Source: Bryopsis sp. KO-2023 (lineage: Eukaryota; Chlorophyta; Ulvophyceae; Bryopsidales; Bryopsidaceae). Taken from it: a stretch of DNA of 64,000 bases. The notes under the pieces were generated by a model. The model did not search any database and was not told the origin of the DNA. It was given only the letters and a program-made list of their open reading frames with translations. Position 1 is the stretch's first letter; each line of letters opens with the position of its first letter. Shown piece by piece: positions 33,089 to 45,935 of the stretch. The DNA is taken from the NCBI GenBank assembly GCA_030272585.1, contig BSYQ01000012.1:3410001-3474000 (forward strand), given 5' to 3'. Made by a program: the position numbers and the translations under genes.

Positions 33089-36000
33089 ATGAGTGCGTTG
33101 TTCTTTTTGCGCAAAGCGCACAAAGCAGTTTCGCTTTTCTTGCCACGTGGGAATCCACTTCACTCAATCTTGCATAATGGTCATTATCCATTCTGTGGAA
33201 GGTTTTTCCTTTTCGAGGTCCAAACCCCCCATCGAAAAACAAGCTCCTGTGTGGGGTTTTCGACGTTGCGTATTTATCGGTCCTGCCGCATCTCGAACAG
33301 CCTAAACAGATCACGGTGAGAGGGACGCTGCCGCGCGCGGTTTCTAGATCTTTGCAGAACAACCGCGAGATCCCGGTCATGTGCTACCCGTGTCGTTACG
33401 GTGTTCTGTTTGCTGTCGCAGTGGCTTGATTGGATCTATTGCACTTCGTTCCCGCGATGGTGGTGGCTTTGGGGGGTCTGGGCGGCGCTCCAGTCTCGGA
33501 AAAGATCCAAAGACGTCATACTCTTCGCGTGACGCGGGGACCGCGAAAAGGTCGGCTTCCCGGAAAACTTTCCCGACTCGTTTTAGCTTTTCACCCCCTG
33601 TCGTGTGCACAGATATCTTTTGAACGAACGAGTAGGATAGTTTTAACGCACTTCGCAACTCAGTAATTGAGGTCACAATTTTCACATGCTCAAATCTACG
33701 TTTGGTTCATGAAATGTTTTATTTTCAGTTGGTCATTGTTGTTGATGCTCCAACCACACGAATTCAGTTTCTACCCCATTGGTTTTCCTAGACTTGCTGA
33801 TGCAGGCATTTCTTTTCTTAAAACAATTTAGGAATAACCCCAGATTTAATTAATTTTAATTGAATTTGTGGTGTTGTAGGGCTCACCATAGTGTGTGCTG
33901 AAGCGAGAAGCAATGGAAAATCAGTCGCTGCCAAGCCTCCATACAATGTCGTTATCACTGGATCAACAAAAGGTAAAAAAAAAAGTGCCTCTTCCATTAT
34001 CACTAGTTACTGTTCAAAAGATGTACAAGATTCAACATAAGTGCTGCTCACTGTGCAAACCAAGTTAAATAATGACAAGGAGATTCAAAAAAGGCATGGT
34101 CAGCAAATTTTTAGCAGGTCAGTCATTCGCACAGTAGATGGACTCATAAGGTTTAGTCAACATACGAACATCCCACATTCTCAAAAAAAGTGAGACTTCT
34201 ACAGGTGGATATCTATGATTTAGGGGCAGGTTCTCTGGGCAGATTTTTGGTATCCCTGAGAATGAGAATTGTTGTTTTTTGATTTCGTTTTAGGTGTTGG
34301 CTTGAGTTTGGCGAAAGAGTTTCTGGAGGCAGGGGACAACGTTCTTATTTCATCAAGGCAAGGTCAGTGTTGATGTATGAAGTGAGAAAATTTAGTTTAA
34401 AAAAATTAAAATTAATTAAATTAAAATTAATAAATAAAGTTAAAATTAAAAAAAAATAAAGTTAAATTTAGTTTTTAAATTTCACTCACCACCAGCAAAC
34501 CTCTTTCCTCCAGTTTTGTGTTTTGAGGTCTGTCTACCCTACCACCTACTACTGTTGTTTTTGTTAAAATTTTCTGATATAAAATTGCTCTAATGTGATT
34601 TTTTTTTAAACATTTCATTCATTTTTGAATCGACTTTTTTTGCTTGTGCAGACGATAAAGTGTGGGGCTCCGTGGCTGAATTAGGAAGGTCTTTTGGCAT
34701 GGAACGTGTCAAGGTATAGTCCAGGTACCAGAGTACAGTAGCCAGATGAATTTACTCTCCCCCCCAAAATATAAAGAATAAAAATAAATAAATAAATAAA
34801 CCTGTTGGAGCCCTACTTTTCCCCCCCCTGAGAATTTGACATTTTGGTATGTAGCAAAAAAGAGAGAAGGGAAAAAAAAAGAGAATAAGAACCTTGTGTT
34901 TAGCGAATCTACTGCACAAATGACTGACATAGTGCCACCCTAAATACAAGATTTTCGATTTTTTTTTTCTTTTTGCCTGGCATCACTGTCTCAGTTTTGT
35001 CGCTTCTGGGTTGGGTTGGACTGTATTTTTTTTTGAAAAGTGCTCTTGATTGACCTTATTGATTTCTTTATCAGGGGATGCCATGCAACGTAGCCAAACC
35101 TTTCGAGGTTCGAAATCTGGCTGATTTTGCAGTCAATGAATTGGGCTCTGTTGATCTCTGGTGAGGACAGTTTTTCTGTTTTTTGCTCTACTCATGTGTT
35201 TCTTAGTTTGTGTGTATTATCTTTTCGAATTTTTGTTTGGCAATTTTCTGCCAATTCCATTTTTTTTTTTTTTTAGCTTTTTGTTCTTGTTCTGCACCAG
35301 ATTTTAAAGAAAGAAACAATCGTCGTTCTCCGGGTTGTTGGACTTTTTGCTTTCGGACCTGGTTATTCTACCAGGATATTAAACACCAATATCGAAAAGA
35401 AATAATCGCCAGAATAACCAGAATTATGTTTTGATTCAGGATCAATAATGCCGGATCAAATGCTTACTCATACAAGGTTTTGAGCGAATTCTCAGACGCT
35501 GACCTGACTGAAGTCATTGAGACCAATCTGTTGGGGACCATGCTTTGCTGCAGAGAGGTGAAGGATTTTCTTTTTTGAGCGTAAAAAAAAAACAAAGGAA
35601 GCCCCAATTTAGAAATTGAACCATTAGATGCAGTCAGGGAAATTAATTTTCTTGGTCCCCTTCAATTGGTTTGGTTTTTGTGTTGATGTTTTTTTTTTTG
35701 GAGGGGCAAAAAAAATCCAATTGATATAAAGTCAATGGTGATTTTGAAATGAAACCGTGTTTGGCAGGCCATTAGGATCATGAGAGACCAGCCGTCGGAT
35801 GGACATATTTTCAACATGGAGGGGGCAGGATCTAATGGCAGGCCCACCCCAAGGTATGTCCAGCTGCACAGGAAAAATACCCAAGAACTCCAGAGACGAT
35901 AATTTTGGGAATACAAATATGTATATTTCAATATACTTCAAAAAAAAAAGTGTTTAAATATTTTTTTTTGGGGGGGGGTGTTGGTAATTGCTCCCCTGGG

Positions 36001-37203
36001 GGCTCCAAATGAAATTCCACATCGATGCAACAGTTAATTGGAAGAGTTTGGATGAATTTTGATGCAGATTTGCTGCTTATGGAGCAACGAAGAGGGCCAT
36101 TACTCACTTCAATGAATCGCTGTCTGCCGAATTGAAATTGCAAAACATCAACAACGTCGGAATCCACATGCTGCAGCCCGGCATGTGCACCACAGATTTA
36201 CTCATGTCTGGGGCAAAGGAGGCCAATGGAAAATTCTTCATCAACTGTTTGGGTGAGCCAATACAATCGCAAGGTGGTGGCATTTTTTTTGGCGGACCTT
36301 TTTGGCGGACGGGTTGGATTTTCAGCTACTAAGGACAAGTTTGAATTTCTCAGAGAGAATTTGAATTGTTATCGGTCGTCTTGGGCGGGCTGGTGGGGTT
36401 TTTTTTCCTCTGTATTTCTTATTTATTTATTCTTTTCTTTTTTGGGGGGTTCTGTTCTGGTCAGATCTTCACCTCAAATCCTGGTGGGTACTGGTATATT
36501 CATGATGAAAGCACCAATCATCAATATCATTGGGTCAGTCTTCTGTGTAAAAATTGCCCGAAAAAAAAGGCGAAAAATTCCAATGCCACATCTTGTTTGT
36601 TTTTTCCAGAAGTATGTGGTGGTCTGACCATGTTTTCTGTGTCGATTTCAGCTGAAGATCCTGAAATCCCAGCGAAGTTTTTGGTGCCGAAGGTCAGGAA
36701 TATTCCCGAAGAATCCAGGCCACTGTTAGGGATGGGTGGAATTCGCCCCCAAGCCCTGGAGTACCTCACACCCACCAAGGCCTACAATCAGATCTTCAGA
36801 GTATGGCACCTATCCAGCCTGAAAAAAAAGACAAATCTCAACTCTGGCATTGAAATTTGTACTGCAGGCTAAACGAAAAAAAAAAGAATTACTGGAATGA
36901 ATTGTCTTCCTATTTGTTTTTTTGTTGTTTTAGAAGGATTAGTAGTATTGTTCGATTCAGAGCAAAAAAAATTGCTCCTTTAAAAAAAAGGAAGATGACC
37001 ACTGTGCACTAGCAAAAAAGACAATTTTTTCGGTGGCCTTTTTTTTCCGCAGCGATAATGATAAGCTGAATTTAGGATGCCTATCTTTTCGAGTGGAATT
37101 TTTTTCTGCTGTATTGATTGCTGATCGACTGAATTTGCTTTTTGATCACTGGCTGCAGAGGCTTGCATTTGGTGAGCGGAAGGATCGATGGGTGGAAGAG
37201 TAA
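33089..37203 (+). CDS. NOL: Chlorophyll b reductase (NOL/NYC1-type SDR)
   Basis: Reduces the C7-formyl of chlorophyll b to 7-hydroxymethyl chlorophyll a, the first step in chlorophyll b and LHCII breakdown, on the thylakoid. Eleven exons: 33089-33315, 33422-33459 (donor uncertain), 33880-33972, 34294-34362, 34652-34713, 35075-35160, 35440-35557, 35768-35853, 36068-36252, 36652-36800 and 37159-37203, about 385 aa. Short-chain dehydrogenase signatures are complete: NAD(P)-binding TGSTKGVG, INNAGSN, and catalytic YGATK (Tyr near 264, Lys 268). NOL-specific features include FNMEGAGSNGRPTPRFAAYG, LQPGMCTTDLLMSGA and the C-terminal RLAFGERKDRWVEE. The first 75 residues are basic and hydroxylated and should be a plastid transit peptide. 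The family occurs in chlorophyll b-containing lineages, so this gene is the best clue to the organism. The first two exons are less certain than the rest. Confidence 0.9.
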
Positions 37204-38622
37204 AAACGTGAAAAAAAAAGAAAAACACTTGGAAGAAAGGAAAGAAACTGAAAAGAACCCGATCGATCGATTGATTGTTCATGAAGTTCACGCTTTACTG
37301 AAGTAGATTTTTTTTTCCGTTATTTCAATTTTCCGCAGTGGTTGCTTTTTTAAGGTTGGTGTTTCGAGGTCTATTTTCTTACAAAGGAGCTGATCTCCAC
37401 ACTGTCCTTTTTTGCTTGTTTCTAATGTTTCATGTTTTTATGCAGCGGGATTTCAGAGCAATCGCGGCCAACACCCCCTTGTGTTGTGCCCTTTTTCTCG
37501 TTTTGTCGAACGGGGCAGTATTTTTGCTTTAAAAAAACAGAAATCCTGTAAGGATATTTCACTAGAGACGTGCAGTTTTCTATTTTTCAATACTATTTTC
37601 ACTTTCCAGCTATCTTCTAAAGGGGGGGGGTACCTTGGCAAGGGCTCGTTGGAATCTGGTGTAAGAATTTCAACCCCTTCATGAAGCTATCAATGATTCT
37701 GACCAACCCCTGCTTTCATTTTCCACAAGTCAGAACACAGTTCTTCAGATGCCCTTTATGATATACGATTCAATGTGTTTTAATTCTTTTCTTTTGGGGG
37801 TTTCGATTCACCGATCCAGCCCCACCAAGCCATGTCGCTCATTTTCCATCCAAACCAAATTTCCGGCAGGCAGCGATCACTTGATGCTCGCTTCTGTGTG
37901 TAATCTTTGTTTATTTTTCTATGCTGGCCTGAATTCCAAAAAAACAACCAATCAATGATTACATGTTGCCTACAAAAGAATTCTAAACATCGGAAACCCG
38001 AAAAAACTCAAACCACTCACATGAGCGCGACAGGGCTGGGTCTAGGAGGATTCCTTGGCCAGCAGTACATGCCCCATATCAAACCACCATGTGAAAGGCC
38101 TCTTCTGGCAACCATCACATCAAGCGTACGAGGAAGCCAAGGCAAAAAAAAAGCTTTTCACCCAATTGGTGAAGCGGAGAAACAAGAATCGCGGCTCCCG
38201 AATTGGTCAGGGGCGTTCCTTCGAAAAGAGCTACGTTTTGCTGTCCGCATAGGTCTTGGTGAAGCGAAAGCCCCGGATCTCGAAGTAGGAAGAACGAAAA
38301 AAAAACACGAACAACCGGTTTGGCCGATCGCCAGGTGATTCCGGCGGCCGATCTGATCTGTGGATCGATCGGAGGGGGGTCCCTGTGGTTCAAATCTGGC
38401 GTCACTAGAACGAGCAGTGCGGTTTTTCTGGCACTGTTTCGCGCTCGCTGTCTTGTTCTAGTCATTTCTCGAAGGCATTGCTGAGGGATTGCTGTTCTTT
38501 TTTTTTCCCCGCCCCATCCCGATCTTCCGATCCCTGCATTCGCTCCATAATCGGACGGGCCGATCTTGCGATGAAAGTTGTTGCTACGATATGCTCTGAA
38601 ACGAAAATGTGTTGTGTTCAGA
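37204..38622. other. Intergenic with CpG-rich promoter patch
   Basis: AT-rich to about 38000, then a CpG-richer patch (38160-38600) just before the secreted Cys-rich protein, probably its promoter. GGTTCAAATCT at about 38388 resembles a polymerase III B box but no tRNA fold surrounds it. Confidence 0.4.
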
Positions 38623-40687
38623 ATGAACCGGATTTTCATGCCGCTCCTGGTGGTTTTAATCGCCACAGTAAGTTTGGGTTTTTTTTGGAGGGGATTTTTT
38701 TAGAAGGGTTGAATCAACTGGTGCTCCTTTGTTTAAAACTTTGAGAGTTGATTGAATGAGATTCTTTTCGAAAACAAAAACGCTGCTGTATTGTGTTTGT
38801 ACCATATTTTTTTTGTACAAACAACATTTTTCCTATGTTTTTTTGAATGAAAATTTAACTGTTCGCTAAGAAAACTACTGAAATGTGTGTATTTGTGCAA
38901 ATTGTTTACTGTCAGATTCTGGTGGCACCAACCCATACATTCCGTGAAATTCCTGGTAATGGGATGTCACCCCCCTGGAAAAATAAATACGTGCAAATAG
39001 AAATGAATAAAGACAATTTGCATGTTTTTTTTCGACTCATTTTTTTGATCAAAACTGATCTGTATTTGACACCTCTGTACGTTTGCTGGAACTCAGCCCT
39101 GATTATTTTTTGGTTAATATTTCCTCGTTTGATATGAACTGACGCTGGGGAACCATCCCTTGCAGACGAAATGTGTGGAAATGTGAAAGCATGCCCCAAA
39201 GGTTCAAGCTGTGGGATGGTGGAATCTGAGAATTGCACACACGGTGAGTTTTCATAGGCCTTATGCTGCTGTTTTTCTTTTGGTTGTTTTTCAAACTGAA
39301 AAATGTAAGTAACAACAGTTTGCTCCTTTTTTTTAATTATTTGAGGAATTTGAATGCTGATGATTGTTTTTGGCAAGAATTTAGTTGTACTTTTTCGTTT
39401 TGCTTCGTTTTATTTATTTTTTTTAATTTGAATAATATTTATTTCTATTTATTTTCATCAGATGTGGACATGCGGCAATATTCAATATCATATCATATTC
39501 AATAAGCTCATTCTTTTCAAATGTGTTGGATTGAGGTTTATTTCTTTCTGGTTTTTTCTGGGTTTTTTTAATTCTTTCCAAATGCAAATGAGTCATAGGC
39601 TTTGATATTTGTTTGGATATTTGATTTTGAACAGATATTGAGAGGAAGAGGGTTTGCGACCCTGTGTGCATCAGCTCAGACTCCATTGGTATGTTGCTAA
39701 CATCTTGAATACATACACAAAGAAGGGGGAGGGGAGAATATGTTGAAAATACATATAAATTGGGGAGGGGGGGGGAGGATATGCTTGCCTCATCCTGAAA
39801 ACAACCAATAATTATATATATATATCTATGTATATATAGATAAGCCATGTTATATGTATCCATGTTTCTTCATACTTGTGTACTGCTTTCTTCCCCTGTA
39901 ACCAAAATATTGCAAGATTCTGTCCGCAATTAGCAGTTGTTCAGCAAGGTAATTTGTGGGTTGGGTTTTTTTTTCCAGGCTGCAGGAGAGTTCCGAAAGA
40001 AGCATGCGAAATGGTCCCTGTAGAGAAATGCAGGCGGTGGTCCAAAGATTGCAAAACTGTGGACGTGAAAAAATGTAGGGTAGTGATGACGGACGACTGT
40101 GAAAGCGGAAACGCTCGTCGTGATTTCAAGAATTGTTTGGGGGAAGGATGCGACAAGCAAACAGGTCAGCGAAAGAAAGAAAAAAAAAGGGTCACAATGA
40201 TGTTTTCACAGTCTGCCTTTTCTCTGTCCCTTTTTTCGAAAATGTTATTTTAGGGGAGTACGTGCAGCGAGAAAGAGCTCAATCAGAATTTTTTTAGTTG
40301 TTTCTTTTTTGACCTTGTGGTGAGAAAGGAAAAGAAGCGAATGGATTTGAATATGCATTGATTAGTCATCCCATATCCAGACTGTATTATTTTCTAAGAG
40401 AAAGTGAAAGCCCAGAAATAAATACAACTTTCGTGCATAACCTTACAAGGGAACTATCAACAATCTAGCACAGCAAGAATATGGAGGATGGAGATAAAAG
40501 CAAGGTGTGTGGGGGGGGAATTCATGTGGGGTGTTTTTTTTGTTGCATGTCAGACATCGACTGCGGTGATAAGACGTGTAATGCCGGCGAGCTGTGTGAT
40601 GTGACTTGCGAGTGGGTATCCGCCCCTTTCGAGCGGTGCAGGAAAGTCTCCGTTCCAGGATGCGTCGTCTCTGGAGTTCTTGGTTAA
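38623..40687 (+). CDS. Secreted cysteine-rich protein (20 Cys)
   Basis: Six exons, all introns after the first in phase 1: 38623-38667, 38916-38955, 39166-39243, 39635-39688, 39979-40164 and 40554-40687, for 178 aa. Residues 1-23 form a signal peptide (MNRIFMPLLVVLIATILVAP). The mature part has 20 cysteines, an even number, in groups encoded by separate exons: EMCGNVKACPKGSSCGMVES; KRVCDPVCISSDS; a central repeat-like block CRRVPKEACEMVPVEKCRRW followed by KDCKTVDVKKCRVV; and IDCGDKTCNAGELCDVTCEW. The Cys-x-x-Val-Pro-x(3-4)-Cys spacing in the central block recurs three to four times. There is no membrane anchor. It should be an extracellular disulphide-rich protein. One-domain-per-exon phase 1 layout resembles modular extracellular proteins. 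I do not recognise a named domain. Confidence 0.75.
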
Positions 40688-43600
40688 TTTTCCTGTTGCT
40701 TTTTTTTTCTTTTTTGTGAAAAAAACGTTTCTTGCTAAGAGAGTAAGCTGAGCGATCAGAGCTGGAAGGTTAAGAATCCAGGCAAAAAAAAGGGGGGCAA
40801 AAACGAAGCAGGGAAAAAGAAAACGGTGATATTAGGAGGGAAAATTTGCGGTGACTGTTGCTTCTTGATGATATTTTCTAAGGGAGTGAGAGGGGAGCAG
40901 ACAGTTTTTTTTTCTTCGTTTTTTTTTTTTCGGTTTCATGGAGGGATGTTGGCAGATTTTATTTTAGAAGGGAAAAGATTTTTTTTCCCACTTGGGAAAA
41001 GGGATGAGAGCAGAATATTGATATTTTCTGGTTCTCCCAGTGATACTTTAATATTTTTCGAGAAGAAATCATGACTAAGCCATGGGGATTGGTTTGAGGT
41101 CATAATGTGTAATCACGATAGAAAATGTGTTTTCACACGAAAAGAAGTTGAAACTTCCTGGGATGATTGGACATGGAGGGGAGGTCTTATTCTTACCTTT
41201 GCTGCTTTTTTCGAAAAGCTATGTTTTCTATGCAAGAGAAATAAAATTTAAAAAGAAAAAAAAAACTAGAGTATATTGTGAAAAGTAAAAGACAGGGGGA
41301 GGAATTTGTGGATTTTATGGTTGCCTTAAATTATCGGGGGATGATTTTCCATGAATTTCAAGAGCTGTCGAAACTTTTAATATCGGTCAGGAAAATTCCA
41401 AGAAGGAATATCCAGGGGGCGGGCTATATTCCGTAGTTCGATTTGGTAGTGTACACGTTTGGTTTTTTTCGTTTCGTTTTTTTTGTTTGTTCAAATCTTC
41501 TTCAAGGCTTTGCTATTGGCATGGCGAAAATATCGCATTTTTTTTTCTTTGTGTTAAATAAAATGTTTTTGATTTCGCCTTATTTCACTGTTGTGTGGTG
41601 GGGCCAAAAAAAAAAAGATGGATGAGGGGAAAGGGGAAAGAAAGGGATGGAATTTGGTTCTGTTTCATCTCTTTTTTTCTTTTTCTTTTAACGTTTAATT
41701 GGCGTATTGGTGGTTTTTCTTTATGGGGAAAAACGGAATAGGAAAAGACTTGTGTGGTAGTGAAATGGGCTGCACGCACAGCTAAAGTCATGCTTTCAAA
41801 TTTTATGTGCAAATTTCGGAGGGCTGTATCAGGAAAGAAGGATGGAAATTTTTCTTGGGGAAAAAATGACTAATTTGAAGAGACTGGGCGGGGATGTTGG
41901 AAAAAACATTTGGAAAAAAAAAGAGCAAGAAGTGGTGAATTTCTGAAAGCAACTTTTTTTGTTTTCACATTTGATGTGCGAGTGGGAGCTTTTTTCTTTT
42001 CAAAGGTCGGGTTTCAGGGACGAGGGGTTTCCAAGGGAAAAAAATAGAAAAAGAAAGAAAAAAAAACTATTAAAAGGAACCTATTCAGATGGAGGATGTT
42101 ATTTCAGAGCTATTCATAAAGATAGGTATGTCGAAATAATCGATTGATTGAGACAATTGATTGCTTTTTTTCTATCTTCTCTGTTTTACATAAAATAAGG
42201 GCTTACGGTACCTTCCTCCTTTTTGTCTTTTATATATATTATATGTAAATATAATATCTCTACTGTGTTCTTAAATTTCAATTTTATTCCTTTTTCCCTC
42301 CCCTGCAAAGCCTTGAGTGGGTTTGCCAGAATTGAGGATATGTGTTTTCTTTTTTTAAATACAATTCCTTAAAAACATTCGAACCTTGAAAAAACAAAAG
42401 AGAGAGGAGTGGGGAGACAGGGAAAAAAAAGAGAGAGAGAGAGAGGGGGCAAAAAAGAAAAGAGTGAGGGGAAGAGTGGGGGAGTCGGAAAAAGAGTGAG
42501 AGCTTATGGGTGGGACAGGGAGGAATCAAGACCTTTGTTCCTGGTTTAGTCATCCACCCCCAAGCGAAGCAAAAAATATATTTAGCCAAGGCGACAAGAA
42601 AAAGAAACACAGGAAGAGAGTTATATCCAGGGCTCAGGGTGTTGCATCATGAAAACAGATAGAAATGATGTGTCGAAAAAAAAAAGCAAAAAAAAAAAAG
42701 AATGGGGGGAAAAACCGAAGCTCTGGGATTGTGATTTATGGTGTTTGTCCCTAGCTTTTTTTTTATGATTGAACAAAAAAAAAAGAGAAAGGAAAAAAAG
42801 GTGTTTGTTTTCTGGGCTATTCTTCCCATGTAGTTCGTTTTTCCAGCAAAATATTGTCCGTTCCTTTCCATATGAACCTAAGACCTGACTCGGGAGTAAA
42901 AGAAAAGAAAAGAAAAAAAGAAAAAAACTGTTGTTCAGAATAACAGGGTTTCTTTTGTTTGATTCAACATGACGTATCAATTTGATGCGCTGTGACTCGA
43001 ATCAGGAGAAGTGGGCATTTTTCCCCGAGCTTTCAAAGTCGACATCTATGGTTTTAAGAAATTAAGGGGGTTCTGGGAGGATTTATTAAATATGGCATCT
43101 AATAGGGCAGAACATGAGCAAACGAAAGGTTTGAAAGGCTGCTGTGCGTTTTTTTTTTTATTTTTGGCCTGTAAGCATGCGTGATTGATTATGATCATTA
43201 AAGAATCTGCAATACTCTGGCTCCTTTTCGTTGGAAAAAGCTCCAGTCCATTTGAGACCCCCCTAGAGTTGCATCCTTTAAGAAGCCCTGTTGGAAAATG
43301 CAAAATGGAAGTGAAATAGCACCTTTGCTGCTCATCCTGCAGCCAGCATTTTGATCGAATGTGCATTCCTCCTGTGCCTGGGTCCGTAGTACTGATGTAA
43401 CAGAATAAGATCAAACGATGAAGCTTACACCAATGTGTTCGAGTACAGGGTTCACTGCCAGTCTTTCCTAAGTATGATTCTATAAGTTCCTGGATCACAA
43501 CACCTGTGCTAGTTCCCACTTCAAACCAGTGCTAAGCTCATCATAACATTCCCCACCAAGTTCGATTTGCAAATCGTCCCAACACCTCCCAACCATTTTT

Positions 43601-43840
43601 GCTAACGTGCACCCGATGAGGGGATATGACTAAGCTCCCTCGGCGCCCAGTCCAGAAACTGGCTTCCGTCTGTCAGACAGGGTGCGTTTCCTTTGACGTT
43701 CAATTCCAGCTCTCCTCGAGTTGCAGAGAGGTCGACAGGAGCACCGACACACACGGCCTATTTAAACCCGCTTCGGGATTGGAAAGCACTCTACACTCAC
43801 GGGGGGAAAATCAAGAAGAAACGAACAAAAAAACAGCGCT
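40688..43840. other. Long AT-rich intergenic region
   Basis: About 3.1 kb with many T/A homopolymers and GA-rich strings (for example 42420-42500). A 157-codon minus-strand frame (43046-43519) has mixed composition, no recognisable motif and no splice partners, and I do not call it. The last 250 bp are CpG-richer and hold the RAE1 promoter. Confidence 0.4.
43759..43766 (+). promoter_or_regulatory. TATA-like element upstream of RAE1
   Basis: TATTTAAA lies about 75 bp upstream of the RAE1 start codon within a CpG-rich region, in the right place for a core promoter element. It is short and AT-rich, so it could occur by chance. Confidence 0.35.
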
Positions 43841-44872
43841 ATGTGGTCGAATCAAAAGGACCAGCGGAATCCCAACAACGATAACGAGGTGGTGAGCCCG
43901 CCAGAGGATGGGATATCCAGCATCACTTTCAGCCCTGCAGCGAATTTCATGGCTGCGACGTCTTGGGACCAGTACGTGCGAATTTGGGAAGTGACTGGCA
44001 GCCAATGGGGTGGAGGAAACGCACAATCGCAGTCCAAAGTTATTCACAAGCACACCAGCCCCATCCTCTGTAGCGGCTGGAGCGACACAGGGTCGCAAGT
44101 ATTTTTCGGTGGAACTGACGGACAGGTTCGTGTGGAGAAGTTTTGCAGATTTGAGCCAAGCCAATAAGTTTCATAATTTTTCCTTTTTGCTACTCACCAG
44201 TTTGCAGTTCTAATTTATGGTTCTAATTTAGGAATTCTAATTCCATCCCACCAAGAGTTTAATTCTTTTTTTTTTAAATCCATTTGGGTGGATTTTGGAT
44301 TTCTGTGTTTCTCAAGGCAAAAGCTATCTACTAGATTGGCCTTAAGGATACTGACAGTGGTTTCTTTTCTTGAAATATATATATATATATATATTATTTT
44401 TTTCAGGTGAAGATGTGGGACCTTGCATCGAATCAATGCCAGCAAGTGGGCCATCATGGTGGCGGAGTGAAAGCTGTTTTCCACATTCCTCAGCACCAGC
44501 AGTTGGTTTCGGGGTCTTGGGACAAAAGCTTGAAATATTGGGACCTCCGAAACCCCAACCCCAACCCAACCTTTGCGTTCTCTTTGCCCGAGCGATGCTA
44601 CACTATGGATGTGAAAGGGCACCTCATGGTGGTTGGAACGGCCAACAGACAAATACTGGTAAAAAAAGAAAAAAAGCCTGAAAGAAAGTGACAGAAAATA
44701 CACCAATTTGGGTGATTTTTTCTTCCACAGGTTTTACCAATATACATCCGTTTCACAGCCAGGTTGTCTTGTTCTATCAAAACAAGAAAAAAGGGACTTA
44801 TAATTTTTGTTTCCCTTTTTCCAAGTTGTTGGGCTAATTTTGTTTCTTGTTCCAGCAGGGTTTTTTAAATCA

Positions 44873-44906
<34 letters not shown>

Positions 44907-45935
44907 GGGGGGGATGCAACAGTTTCTTCAACTTTTTCTTTAACAAAAAAAGAAAAAATATTATATAATACTAAATAATACTATATAATATTACTTGTTT
45001 CATCATCCAGGTTTTCGACATTCGATCGCCCCAAAGCCCCCTGAAACAAATCACCTCCCCGCTGAAGTGGCAAACGAGATGCGTGGCCTGTTTTTCCGAC
45101 ATGAAAGGTTATTTCGTGGGGTCGATCGAGGGCAGAGTGGCGGTTCAAAATTTGGACGAAGCCACAGCCTCTCAAAAGAACTTCACGTTCAAGTGCCATC
45201 GACAGAACAATTCTGAGGTGTATGCCATCAATTCTATTGCTGTTCACCCTACACTGGGGTCCTTTGTTACAGCGGGTAAGCATGTCTAATCATGTACTCG
45301 TTGCACATCTTTTTCCATTTTTTCTTTTTTTTCTGAAAAGAAGAGAGGGAAGTAAATGATCGACCCAATGGCACTGAGTTCTGGAGGGGTCGGCCTGGAT
45401 TTCAGCCAAAAATATGCCGGCATGATTTTTATTTTTATTTTTTAAGTAGCAAGAGTATCCCTTTTCCTGTCGCTCGATCGTTCCATTCACTTTACGTTTT
45501 ACGTTTTTTACGTTGAATTAACATAAAGCCAGTTTCGTGTTTGTTTTTTTTAAATCAAATACTCAACTGAGGTTCCCATATCTTTCATTTGAGTCGTTTT
45601 TTTCTTTCTTTTAAAGGGTAATGATAATGGTAAGTGAATAATATGAATCGTCTGACAATTGGAGTGTTTGGATTTCAGGTTCAGACGGATGCTATCATTT
45701 TTGGGACAAAGAATCGAAACGACGGCTGAAGGCGATGGAGCGTACGAACGAATCCATATCTTGTGGGGCTTTCAATCGTGATGGCTCAATTTATGCATAT
45801 GCTGTCAGCTACGATTGGAGCAAGGGCTGCCGAAGTTACAATCCACAAACCACTCGAAACACCATCATGCTCCATTCCATAGCAGAAATCGAGGTCATGG
45901 CGAAAAGTGCAAACAATCCAACACGAAGGCGATAA
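43841..45935 (+). CDS. RAE1: mRNA export factor RAE1/Gle2, WD40 protein
   Basis: Seven-bladed WD40 propeller that binds the GLEBS motif of nucleoporin Nup98 and supports mRNA export and spindle assembly. Four exons in phase: 43841-44125, 44407-44658, 45011-45275 and 45679-45935, giving 352 aa, close to the usual 350-370. Typical segments are DGISSITFSPAANFMAATSW, WDQYVRIWEV, VKMWDLASNQCQQVGHHGGG, LVSGSWDKSLKYWDLRNPNP, VFDIRSPQSPLKQITSPLKW and TAGSDGCYHFWDKESKRRLK. The last blade ends YAYAVSYDWSKG, followed by a family-specific tail (YNPQTTRNTIMLHSIAEI). The tail normally reads HEFYNPQ; here it is CRSYNPQ. The first ATG gives the expected short N-terminus before blade one. Orthology is clear. 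Confidence 0.95.

Noticed and set aside
36253..36651. Open frames between the ninth and tenth exons of NOL (LHLKSWWVLVY and similar)
   Set aside because: Including them brings stops or breaks phase, while direct joining of 36252 to 36652 restores the family sequence; this is intron.
38380..38400. Possible tRNA at GGTTCAAATCT
   Set aside because: B-box-like word only; flanking bases do not form a T stem or acceptor stem.
43046..43519. 157-codon minus-strand frame before RAE1
   Set aside because: Mixed composition, no recognisable domain and no conserved-looking segment.
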